A DNA stretch of 60,000 nt from Nematostella vectensis (Eukaryota > Cnidaria > Anthozoa > Actiniaria > Edwardsiidae). This document shows, in pieces, positions 11,801-20,340 of the stretch. The first letter of the stretch is position 1; each line of letters starts with the position of its first letter. The notes beneath the pieces were generated by a model. The model was not told where the DNA came from, searched no databases, and saw nothing but the letters and a program-made list of their open reading frames with translations. The stretch lies in assembly GCF_932526225.1 (NCBI RefSeq), contig NC_064047.1, forward strand, positions 12,784,460 to 12,844,459. The letters are read 5' to 3'. The translations under genes were made by a program, and so were the position numbers.

Positions 11801-14800
11801 GCAATTAAATTCCAACTACTTCTGTTATTTATTTCGTGTTACATCGCAATACTGTAATTCAGATGCTTCCGAAAGCAGTTTCGTGTCTACATCGCAATAC
11901 TGTAACTCAGATTCTTCCGAAAGCAGTTTCGTGTCTACATAGCAATACTGTAATTCAGATTCTTCCGAAAGCAGTTTCGTGTCTACATCGCAATACTGTA
12001 ATTCAGATTCTTCCGAAAGCAGTTTCGTGTCTACATAGCAATACTGTAATTCAGATTCTTCCGAAAGCAGTTTCGTGTCTACATAGCAATACTGTAATTC
12101 CGATTCTTCCGAAAGCAGTTTTATGTCTACATCGCAATACTGTAACTCAGATTCTTCCGGAAGCAGTTTTATGTCGGAGTATCCAGAGTGAAGCCGGCAG
12201 AAGGAAGATGTTAGGACCCAAGTTTATTTTTCTTTCGATAATCTTTCTAATAATCGTTTCATAATTTATCGTGTTTGGGGACAAACACAAGTTTGACAAG
12301 GGAGGTATGTTATAGGACGGTTTGTTATATTGTTTAGGTTATAGGTTATTGTCGTCTAGTATTTCATGTTCCTATCTTGAAGTTTTATTTATCTTTTAAG
12401 GATAATTTAGATTTTGTTTACAATTGATGGTTTTCTTAGTCTAGATTTTAGCACGCCCGTGGACCCTTGGCTTCGATGACCTTTTGGTGCGTCTAAATCC
12501 AGGGAGTGTACAGTTTCTTATACGTGGCGAAATCTCTGGTTTCTTTTTGTTTTGGAAATTTTGTTTGAACAGTTAAATTCTTTCTAAATTGTATGCCACC
12601 GCCCTTACCCCTTGGTTTAGACATCTATGCTTGTATCGTTATTTCAATTAGGCGAAACTGTTGTAGACACGCGCTTTTTCAGCATGCGCAGTTAAGTTTT
12701 AAAAGTTGCTTAATCATTAGTGTTATTTTAGAGTTACCTTGACTTCATAGATTATTCTGTAAATACGCAGGGACGAGAGACCAACTCTGTGATTTCCCAC
12801 GCCCTCACGCTTTTGTCTGATTGGTTCGTTTTGCCAAATTTTCTCCGTTTCCCCTTGAATTGTTCTACATTCGAGATTGTTTTACATATTTCCATTCATG
12901 TGGGACCACTACATGGGTATCTGTCTGGTCCAAGGGTATAAATATAGCGAGCCTAATTCTGTACTTATGCTGCTGCTGTGGCCAAACATTTGGAAAGCAT
13001 TGAAAAACACCAGCCTTGCCTTCGTCTTCATCTCCGTCTTAAGAAGCGCTCCGCTAATCCATTCAAGATGAAATGCAATACTCAAAAAACGATTTTTCAA
13101 TAATTTGTCTATAGACTTATATTTGTCTCCGGATTACAAAAATGTGTTTCTTTTTAAAATCGAACAAATAATAAATATTTTATGAATTTTTCCTTATTTT
13201 TCTCGGCTTGACCCCGAAAAACACTACAAAATTTGAACCAAGTATCGCTACCTGCAGCGCGAAAAATAAACAGCGCAGAAACACAACAACACCACAGGAG
13301 GCAACCAGGATATATGCTCTCAATATTATTTTAATCTCGGCTTAATCCAGTTAAAATAGAATATTTGACAGATTTTCTCATATATAGCCTCGCATCCATC
13401 ATTTTGAACGATCGTTAAACCGACAAATTGAGGCCTTAAAAGTCGCATCTGGTACATTGCTCTATCAAAAATGGTCATTTTTCCTGAAAAGATAGTCACT
13501 TACTTGCCTAGAATCTGAAATAAAATTTTGGGGATAATAAAATCCGGAGCGCTGAGAGCGCCAAGAAGATACAACACTTCACATGTATTTGACCTTTCAA
13601 CTTGGGCTAACTATGACACCAACTGCTGAATTCGCAGGGAAATTTGGCTTTTGCAGAAGCTCCCTCATCGATACAACGCTGAAAACAAATTTGAGGACCA
13701 ATAAATATGTGTGTTATTACTTGCATTCTTCGTTGTGCGAGATGATTAAAAAAACACGTATTTGAGTAATTATTTGAATGGATTATAACTAGTCTTGCGT
13801 AATCTTTGTGTCCAAAGAATTTGTAACATAAATCAAAATAACAAGCTGAGTGGTTTTAAATTTTCCTCACCTCAGCTTGGGAAAGTTCTTGATAGGCATC
13901 GTTTTTTATCAATGCTTGTTCCTCTACAAACGCATAAAAACGGCTTGTGATCTCGGAATGTTTTTCATGGTGCTTCCACGTGACCGGCAGTGCACACAGG
14001 AATCCCAAAGTTTCTCTAACACAATGCAAAAAAAAGAGAGAAAAGAGAAATAGCAACCAATCAAAAAATCTGGTTCCTTATTTTGGAATAGAATAAAATA
14101 AATAATGTCCAACTGTAAGGATTGTTTGAAATTGTAAGCCACTGAAGTTATCGGATGATGGATTTTATTCGTGTGAAATTGACATGTGGCAATAAACAGA
14201 TAGTTTTTTTATACCAGTACCAGGTACCAGGTACGTTCTATAAGTTTTTATACAGTGGTTTCTTCTTGCTGTCCGTTTTGCACAGTTTTAATGAATATGG
14301 CTTTTTGCTCATACTCTCAGTTCGTAGGCGGGGCGTGTTTCGCTAGTCAAGACAACCCTGATATAGTGCAGTGCGTGAATATCACAAACTGCACTCAAGA
14401 TATCAAGAAGCATCTCCGTTTTATCGCTAAATTACGAAGCAAAGCTGCTTCTGGCCAGTGCAGGTAAAACAATTTTAACATTGACGCTCATGAATAACCA
14501 CTTTTTATAACATACAGTTTGATTTGCAGTCCAGGTTTGTTTGACCCTGAAGGAAAATACACAAAGCTCCCTATCTGCCCAAGCCACCGCAATGCACATG
14601 GCGCATCAGATGGCCCAGTAATCGTAAAAACTGCTGCTGCCTAGTATTTTGGCCAGTCACCGGAGCCGCGCTAAGCGGAAAGTGGGATATCCGTGGACAG
14701 CGCAAGATCCAGATATCCCGTGGACAGCGCCAGATCCAGATTTTCCTGTTTACAGCGCCAGAGCCAGATCCCCCCGTGGACAGCGCCAGAGCGAAAATCT

Positions 14801-17800
14801 CCGAACCATACCCCCCGTGGATAGCTCCCGAACCATATCCCCCCGTGGATAGCGCCAAAGCCGGTCCCCCATGGACAGCCCCAGAGCAAGATCCCCCCGT
14901 GGACGGCGCCTGATCAAGATTTCCTTGTTGACAGAGCCAGAGCCAGATACCACGGTGGACAGCGCCAGAGCCAGATACCCCCGTGGACAGCGCCAGAGCA
15001 AGATCGCGCCGTGGGCAGCGGCACAGCAAGAAACCCCCATGGACAGCGCCAGAGCAAGACCCCCCCCCCCCCCCCCCCCCCCCCCGTGGACAGCGCCAGA
15101 GCAAGATCGCGCCGTGGGCAGCGGCAGAACCAGATTTCCTTATTGACAAAGGCAGAGCCAGATATCACGGTTGACAGAGCCAGAACCAGATACCCAATGG
15201 ACAGCGCAAAAGCCAGATCCCCAGGTGGACAGCACCAGAGCCAAATCCCCACGTGGACAGCGCCACAGCAAGAAACCCCCGTGGAGAGCGCCAGAGCAAG
15301 ATCCCCACGTGGACAGTGCCAGAGCAAGATCCCCCCGTGGACAGCGCCAAAACCAGATTTCCTTATCGACAGAGCTAAAGCCAGATATCACGGTGGGAAG
15401 CGCTAGAGCCAGATACCCCGTGGACAGCGCAAAAGCCAGATCCCCCCATAGAGCGCTGGATTCTTCCATGTAGATCTGATTGTGTACTGTACAGAATGAT
15501 TTCCTCTGTGACATATACATTAATTTTTGGGGCTTTCAAACTATTGTGATATTTTGTGTCCGTTTTTAGAAAATTCCTTGCTATCAGTTTTTGTTAATAT
15601 ATTTCGGATACTTCGGATACAATTTCACAGCAATGACTAAACAATAACGGACATTGATAAAAAAAAACGATGCCTATCAAGTGCTTTCCCAAGCTGAATG
15701 ACACGAATTGTTTGGACACAGACATTACCTGGACAGCAAATCAAACTGTAGGTTTTAAAAAGTGGTTATTCATAGTGCGTCAATGTTAAAAATGTTTTAC
15801 CTGCACCGGCCAGAACCAGCTTTGGTGAATCTCTCACCCCTAAGGAACGGAGATGCTTCTTGGTGTCTTGTGTGCAGTTTGTGATTTTCAGGCACCGCAC
15901 TATACCAGGGTTGTCTTGACTAGCGCAACACTCCCCGCCTACGAACTGAGAGTATGAGCAAAAAGCCATATTCTCACTAAAACTGTGCAAAACGGACAGC
16001 AAGAAGAAACCAGTGTATAAACACTCATAGAACGTACCTGGTACTGGTATGAAAAACTTCTTTTTATTAACAACTTTCAATTTCAAACAAGATGTGTAAC
16101 TTCCGCTCCGCATTGAAATAAAATCCATCATTCGATAACTTCGATGGCTTTATAATTTCAAGCAATCCTTACGGTTGGACATTATTTATTTTATTCTATT
16201 CCAAAATAAGGAATCAGATTTTTTGATGAGGGGCTCTTTCTGTTTTCTCTCTTTTTTTTGCATTGTGTTTGAGAAACTTTGGGACTCCTGTGTGCACTGC
16301 CGGTCACGTGGAAGCACCATGAAAAACATTCCGAGATCGCAAGCCGAAGCGAGTTAAAAGGGATTTTATTCGTTTGTAGAGGAACAAGCATTGATAAAAA
16401 AACGATGCCTATCAAGTACTTTCCCAAGCTGAGGTGAGGAAAATTCGATACCACTTAATTTGTTGTTTTTATCTATGTTACGAATTGTTTGGACACAAAC
16501 ATTACGCAAGACTAGTTATAATCTATTCAAATACGCATTCAAATACGTGTTTTGCCTAAATCATCTCGCACAACGAAGAATGCAAGTGATAACACACATA
16601 TTTATTGGTCCTCAAATTTGTTTTCAGCGTTGTTTCGAGGTGGGAGCGTCGGCAAAAGCCAAATTTCCCTGCCAATTCAGATGTTGGTGTCACAGTTAGC
16701 CTAAGTTTGAAAGGTCAATAACCTGTGAAGTTTGGTATCTTCTTGGGGCTCTCAGCGCTCCGGATTTTATTATCCCCAAAATTTTATTTCAGATTCTAGG
16801 CAAGTAAGTGACTGTCTTTTCAGGAAAAATGACCATTTTTGATAGAGCAATGTACCAGATGCGACTTTTAAGGCCTCAATTTGTCGGTTTGACGATCGTG
16901 CAAAATGATGGATGCGAGGCTATATTTGCGAAAATCTGTCAAATATTCTTTTTTAACTGGATTAAGCTAAGATTAAAATAATATTGAGATCACATATCCT
17001 GGTTGCCTCCTGTGGTGTTGTTGTGTTTCTGCGCTGTTTATTTTTCGCGCTGCAGGTAGCGATACTTGGTTCAAATTTTGTAGTGTTTTTCGGGGTCAAG
17101 CCGAGAAAAATAAGGAAAAATCCATAAAATATTTAATATTCGTTCGATTTTAAAAAGAAACACATTTTTGTAATCAGGAGACAAATATAAGTCTATAGAC
17201 AAATTATTGAAAAAACATTTTTTTGAGTATTGCATTTCATTTTGAATGGATTAACGGAGCGCTTCTTAAGGATCCCGGCTTGTGCCCCTAACATTAATTC
17301 ATACAATGGGAAATAATTTTGATTATTTTTGCTTTTTATCTTATGTTAATTAATAGAATTTCGAATATTATTTTTTACCGTTGTTTTGACTGAAAATACA
17401 ACTTTAAGCTCCATTGAAGGGTTGTGGGTAAGGGATCAATTGTATCTTTTTCCCATCGGCAATTCAATCACCATCCTTAGATGTATTTCACGGTAAAATA
17501 GCTTGGCATTCACTCATCAGAGGAGATACTAGTTATTATATAAAATGTGGTAGGACTGTATTTCTATTCCTTTTGATCAACTTTTTGCAAACACGGCATC
17601 TAATAGATCTCCATGAAATCTCTAATAAGCCCCTGGCGATTATTTCTTTTTGTCTTGACAAAATCTGCTCGATTAGAGGGAGGGGCTTGTTTCAAAACCT
17701 TTTTTTCATTTTCTGAAACTAGGTATTTCGGCCCCTATAAAAGGTGTTAAAAATTAGTGCTTATTACTCGTACAAAAATAGATAAATCTAGCAAGAGTCA

Positions 17801-18275
17801 ATTGTTCCTTTTGGAAAGATGTTTCTTCGGGGTTAGGGGTGAAGACTCAATTTCCTTGAATTTAAATAATACGAGTTCGGCACGGTTTTTGCTGTTTTTA
17901 TTCTAGTTTGTATTTTAAAATAACGCATTTTGTTTTATGTTCTTCAAAGTGAGTGACCGTGGATGGCAGCCCTCCAGCAGGTCATTCTTGTTCACGCTGT
18001 GTAACAAGAATGGCTACCGCCCTGAAAAGTTGCCATTGAGGGACCCGCCAGATGAACAGGCCATTTGTGACGACACACGTTACGGTCTGGTGTTTGGTGG
18101 TGGTAGTGACCTGTTGATCGCTGACAACGCGGGGGGGAATAAAGAGTCCTATACGTGGTCAGACACGTACGCTCGTCCCCAGGGCGCCACATCTGATGAC
18201 GAGTGTGACGTCTTTGCTGGCGAACACACATTCACACCCGACGAAATGGAGGTGTTTCACGAGGTGGTGGACTGA
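5674..18275 (+). CDS. TRIM-TLDc protein: RING, two B-boxes, coiled coil, TLDc (four coding exons)
   Basis: Model: join 5674-5856, 6354-7251, 11192-11434, 17950-18275. All four introns-exon junctions are GT/AG and the phases agree (0, 1, 1), giving 1,650 nt, 549 residues and a stop. Residues ~14-56 are a C3HC4 RING; ~97-134 and 156-187 are B-boxes; ~195-325 is a charged coiled coil; ~363-545 is a TLDc domain. TRIM proteins are usually RING E3 ubiquitin ligases; TLDc domains occur in oxidation-resistance (OXR1/NCOA7/TBC1D24) proteins and bind the V-ATPase. Inference: a ubiquitin ligase whose substrate module is TLDc. None of the standard TRIM C-terminal domains (B30.2, NHL, filamin, MATH) is seen. 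The alternative is two genes, with TRIM C-terminal exons lost; the shared phase and lack of another start for TLDc argue against it. Confidence 0.7.
6354..7251 (+). CDS. TRIM-TLDc exon 2: B-boxes and coiled coil
   Basis: Begins after ATTGTTCTAG and ends CAAACAG before GTACTA, 898 nt, leaving one base for the next codon. It encodes a first B-box (CESC, CNEC, CEQC, then His residues), a second B-box (FCTKH, FCESC, CRDC, DHKNH) and a long helix rich in Glu, Lys and Leu that should form the antiparallel dimer of TRIM proteins. The frame is open from the exon start; no internal ATG is needed because exon 1 supplies the start. Confidence 0.85.
7279..7492 (+). repeat. (GTAG)n / (GTGG)n / (GTCG)n microsatellite
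   Basis: About 210 bp of tetranucleotide repeat in blocks of GGTA, GGTG and GGTC variants. It starts ~27 bp after the donor of exon 2 of the TRIM-TLDc gene, so it lies at the 5' end of that intron. Confidence 0.95.
7545..7845 (-). mobile_element. Non-LTR retrotransposon reverse transcriptase, 3' portion (broken)
   Basis: On the minus strand an 89-residue open frame contains the RT signature GVPQGTVLGPLLF and the catalytic YADD box (KYADDITI), typical of RTE/CR1/Jockey-like elements. It lacks a start and stops soon after. The upstream part of the same RT, with the PISLT block, lies at 9593-10330 on the same strand; an insertion at 7844-9592 separates them and roughly 60 residues in between are not seen. 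It is a dead copy in the intron of the TRIM-TLDc gene. Confidence 0.85.
7844..9592. mobile_element. 1.75-kb insertion bounded by ~147-bp direct repeats
   Basis: Direct repeats at 7844-7992 and 9444-9592 differ at only a few positions, starting ACAATCTGTTACAAAACT and ending GGTTGGCGGTTGT. They sit exactly between two halves of a reverse transcriptase. The interior (8000-9440) has no open frame of note; a motif of the form GGTAGACCGT/ GGTCTACCA and GGTTGACCG recurs near 8640-8880. It could be a small non-autonomous LTR element, although the ends are not clear TG...CA, or an unequal duplication. Confidence 0.5.
9593..10330 (-). mobile_element. Non-LTR retrotransposon, linker and N-terminal reverse transcriptase (broken)
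   Basis: Read on the minus strand this gives the region between endonuclease and RT (DPPYMSPLVKHL block, open frame 9949-10314), then after frame breaks the RT blocks GPDQFPYWLW and LRPISLTN near 9600-9850. It belongs with the YADD-containing piece at 7545-7845. No endonuclease domain is seen beyond 10330, so the copy is 5'-truncated. Confidence 0.75.
10331..11191. other. Intron sequence without recognised features
   Basis: AT-rich intron of the TRIM-TLDc gene between the retrotransposon remnant and the first TLDc exon. Short open frames here have no recognisable content. The frame of the TLDc exon is open upstream to 11074, but the residues before the acceptor at 11190-11191 do not resemble a TLDc domain. 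Confidence 0.4.
11192..11434 (+). CDS. TRIM-TLDc exon 3: N-terminal half of TLDc
   Basis: Follows an acceptor ending TTCGTAG and ends before GTGAGT; 243 nt, phase 1 at both ends. The encoded segment has the typical TLDc order: an initial SAIL helix, a stretch ending W with an aromatic, a small residue patch, then PNIVLVSVGG and YVFGGYSDVAW, the conserved FGGY..W strand-turn of the domain. The pyrimidine tract of the acceptor is weak, so the exact 5' boundary is the least certain junction of this gene. Confidence 0.75.
11836..12172. repeat. 48-bp minisatellite, about seven copies
   Basis: Units such as those at 11886 and 11934 are nearly identical. The unit is a multiple of three and free of stops in one frame, producing a 16-residue periodic open frame, but it sits in an intron between two TLDc exons and has no splice or start context, so it is not called a gene. 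Confidence 0.9.
12295..13037 (+). mobile_element. Possible solo LTR (weak)
   Basis: A purine-rich GACAAGGGAGG precedes TGTTATAGG at 12309, as a polypurine tract precedes a 3' LTR, and a TATA-like GGGTATAAATATAG occurs at about 12932 followed by a C/T-rich end at 13015-13037. No second copy, no clear CA end and no target duplication is visible, so this may be ordinary intron DNA. Confidence 0.2.
13038..14536 (+). repeat. Left arm of a large imperfect palindrome
   Basis: Starts CTTAAGAAGCGCTCCG and is matched in reverse complement by 15729-17270 over most of its length, with small indels and substitutions. The arm is moderately diverged from its partner, so it is not a very recent fold-over. 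It lies in the last intron of the TRIM-TLDc gene and carries the small cysteine-rich frame at 14255-14643. Confidence 0.9.
14291..14643 (+). CDS. Small cysteine-rich protein, two putative exons (unrecognised)
   Basis: An ATG at 14291 (or 14255 upstream) opens a frame to 14463. A GTAAAA donor follows, then a short intron ending TTTGATTTGCAG at 14529, and the frame continues to a stop at 14641-14643, about 95 residues. The first part has five cysteines with a CxxxxxCxxDIKKHL pattern; the second has LPICPSHRNAHG, a Cys/His set that could bind metal. I do not recognise the family. A broken copy lies in the other palindrome arm. It may be a captured gene fragment rather than a functional gene; an acceptor-like TTTTGCACAG at 14276-14285 suggests upstream exons could exist. 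Confidence 0.35.
14690..15460. repeat. 28-bp satellite in the palindrome loop, with higher-order period ~220 bp
   Basis: The unit is close to GTGGACAGCGCCAGAGCAAG plus ATCCCCCC, with about 28 copies. A variant block starting AGATTTCCTT appears at about 14917, 15133 and 15355, spaced 215-222 bp, showing higher-order repetition. A pure C run occupies about 15060-15085. All six frames are largely open because the unit has few stops; the long open frames here are not genes. Confidence 0.9.
15729..17270 (-). repeat. Right arm of the large palindrome
   Basis: Reverse complement of 13038-14536, ending GCTTCTTAAG. Its inner end is followed (15650-15728) by a further partial copy of the segment at about 16389-16505, so the inner boundary has been rearranged. 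The outer boundaries are sharp on both sides. Confidence 0.9.
15766..16050 (-). pseudogene. Broken copy of the cysteine-rich frame in the right arm
   Basis: Minus-strand counterpart of 14291-14463. The start of the protein (MAFCSYSQFVGG) is preserved, a cysteine is added by substitution, and a small insertion near the 3' end shifts the frame so that the last cysteine and the second exon are lost. This arm therefore carries the degenerate version. Confidence 0.55.
17271..17949. other. Intron sequence without recognised features
   Basis: AT-rich end of the last TRIM-TLDc intron, up to the acceptor TGTTCTTCAAAG at 17938-17949. Nothing else supported. Confidence 0.5.
17950..18275 (+). CDS. TRIM-TLDc exon 4: C-terminal half of TLDc and stop
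   Basis: Begins after TTCTTCAAAG and completes the split ATG codon with the A of exon 3, so the protein reads W-T-M-S-D-R-G-W across the junction. It contains the conserved FLFTL strand, the FGGGSDLLIADNA strand and a W-S-D-T-Y segment of TLDc, and ends with VFAGEHTF and EMEVFHEVVD before TGA. These are the final strands of a full-length TLDc domain, so the domain appears complete. Confidence 0.85.
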
Positions 18276-19190
18276 ATACAGCTCTGAGCGTCTGTAAAGT
18301 GACAATAGACATAAAGACGTGTAAACATTTGTTAGTTGGTACTGTGTCATGAGAATAATGTATTTTGAATAAGGCTTCACCATCTTGTGATGTGACCCGC
18401 GGTGCATCTTGGGTAGCATGTAAATCACAAAATATCACATGCTGTGAAAAACCCGCTAGCGAGGGTTACGGCACACTTTACTTTAGTCCAACCTTATTTA
18501 AAAACGTGTACATCTCGAGTATATATATCCGAATTTTATAACACAAATGCAAATTGTAAATTTTAATAATTATTCCTATAAGCTGTTAGAAACAATATGT
18601 TGTTTGGTCTAGATAACCACGTACAAGTTGTGTGTGTGTTTTTTACTTCTTTTTTAAAAATTAAGAACGATGCCTAACCCGTGTGTCTTTGCGTAGAGGG
18701 AAGGGGAAGGGACTCCTATATTAGCAAGGTACAAGGTGAGGAAGTGCAATCAGAATTTATAAGATGGCTCCTGGGGGTAAATAAATATCGAAGCTCAAAT
18801 GCGTGCCTGGTGGAGGCTGGTTGACTCCCTTTGCGAACTCAAGCAAAATGCAGAGCGTTGCAATATTGGGGGTTCTAAGAAATTCAGACCGTACGAAACT
18901 TTCTAATGTAGCGATGCACGACTCTTTATGACGCGGAAAAAAAGAATTTTAAAAACACACAATTAAATATATTTAAGGTATGGTAAACCACACCCGACGC
19001 AGAAATACCAATAAATCTTATAAGACAGAGTCTGACATATATAGAACAACAAGTTAAATGAAATTAATAACTATGAATAGAAAGACCCTCGACATAAAAC
19101 CAAATTGAGAACATTAAGGAAATTTAAGAGCGTTCACATTATCTCTCCCAAGTTAAAATCGCAGAATTGCGTTCACAAAGTTTATGCCCA
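18276..19190. other. 3' flank of the TRIM-TLDc gene
   Basis: Presumed 3'UTR followed by AT-rich DNA. I see no reliable polyadenylation context or further gene. Confidence 0.4.
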
Positions 19191-19363
19191 GTGCACACTA
19201 GCGACATATCGACGTTACAAAATGGGCGCGCGCACTCTTATCTTCGACATAACGACATAAGATTAAAAAAATATGTTTTTTTCTTTTATGTCCTGATGTC
19301 CATGTTGTTATGACGGGCTAAACATAGTGCGCGCGCCCATGTCGTTATGTTGCTAGTGTGCAT
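19191..19363. mobile_element. MITE with ~40-bp terminal inverted repeats
   Basis: The ends GTGCACACTAGCGACATA and ATGCACACTAGCAACATA (reverse complement of the right end) are followed inward by matching GGGCGCGCGCACT blocks, enclosing a ~85-bp AT-rich centre. There is no coding capacity. No clear target duplication is visible. Confidence 0.75.
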
Positions 19364-19829
19364 TATTAAACAACCACAAACTAGCTATCAAAACAGGACG
19401 ACACAAAACCCCTGAACGAAAAACGTGCCCAATATGCTTGGTCGAAGCCGAGGACGAGGAACAACACTGATAAAATGCCCGGCATATAATGAATTAAAGG
19501 AACGAATAAATGTATGGGTTTTTTAAATTCGCAACAAAACAGATTTGAAAGCGATTGCTCAGTTTGAACCAGGAGAGCGCGACAAAAGAAATAGCCCAAT
19601 TTTTTTGGGAAGCAACAAAAATAAGGGAAAGTGCGTTGTAATTAGATCTATAATGACATCGCTACAAAGTAAGATGATGAAAAACATCAGGGATAGGAGA
19701 ACGACTTGAATACCTACTGTCTTTTTTTAATATGAATGTATTCGGCAAAACTCGTGAATCAAAGATGAAAAGGTGCCAAATAAAATTATTGAATTGGATG
19801 AGCATGAGGGGGGGGGTCTGTTCGCTTCT

Positions 19830-19890
19830 ATTGTGTTCGATATGTGACTGCTGAGCTCGCGCGCCTTGCTTGACAGGAGGCGGAACAGAA
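19830..19890 (+). repeat. Third, short copy of the TRIM-TLDc promoter-type sequence
   Basis: About 60 bp containing TATGTGACTGCTGAGCTCGC and TGACAGGAGGCGG match 3445-3490 and, less well, 59365-59410. The match does not extend to the splice-donor part. It lies 1.5 kb downstream of the TRIM-TLDc stop. Confidence 0.6.
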
Positions 19891-20137
19891 AAACAGATTT
19901 GGCGTGTGATGAAAAACGAGAAACAAATGAGACATTTCTTGGAAAAGTAGATTGGACATCACTTCGGGCAACAAAACAAAACTTTAAAGAGTAGCAATAT
20001 TTGAAACATGACTAGCTTGAATTGTAAAGACCGCCCCACAACACACTTGTAAACTTGCAATGCAACGGTGTTTTCGCGTTTTCTGTAAGCGTATATAAAT
20101 TCGTGGATGAATAAAGTTGCATATCTGTACCCTGTTG

Positions 20138-20340
20138 TTGTGGTGGAGTGGCCTCTCTATAAAATTATACCACTTGTGAGGGTGGTTGTTGTGGTGGAGT
20201 GGCCTCTCTATAAAATTATACCACTTGTGAGGGTGGTTGTTGTGGTGGAGTGGCCTCTCTATAAAATTATACCACTTGTGAGGGTGGTTGTTGTGGTGGA
20301 GTGGCCTCTCTATAAAATTATACCACTTGTGAGGGTGGTA
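20138..20340. repeat. 51-bp minisatellite, four copies
   Basis: Four near-identical units of GTTGTTGTGGTGGAGTGGCC and following sequence. The unit is a multiple of three, giving a 17-residue periodic frame from an ATG at 20107, judged spurious. Confidence 0.9.

Noticed and set aside
11836-12264. 142-codon frame with 16-residue periodicity
   Set aside because: It runs through a 48-bp minisatellite inside an intron; openness follows from the unit being a multiple of three.
14571-15520. Open frames of 90-192 codons on both strands across the 28-bp satellite
   Set aside because: All six frames are open because the repeat unit lacks stops; the products are periodic and there is no start or splice context.
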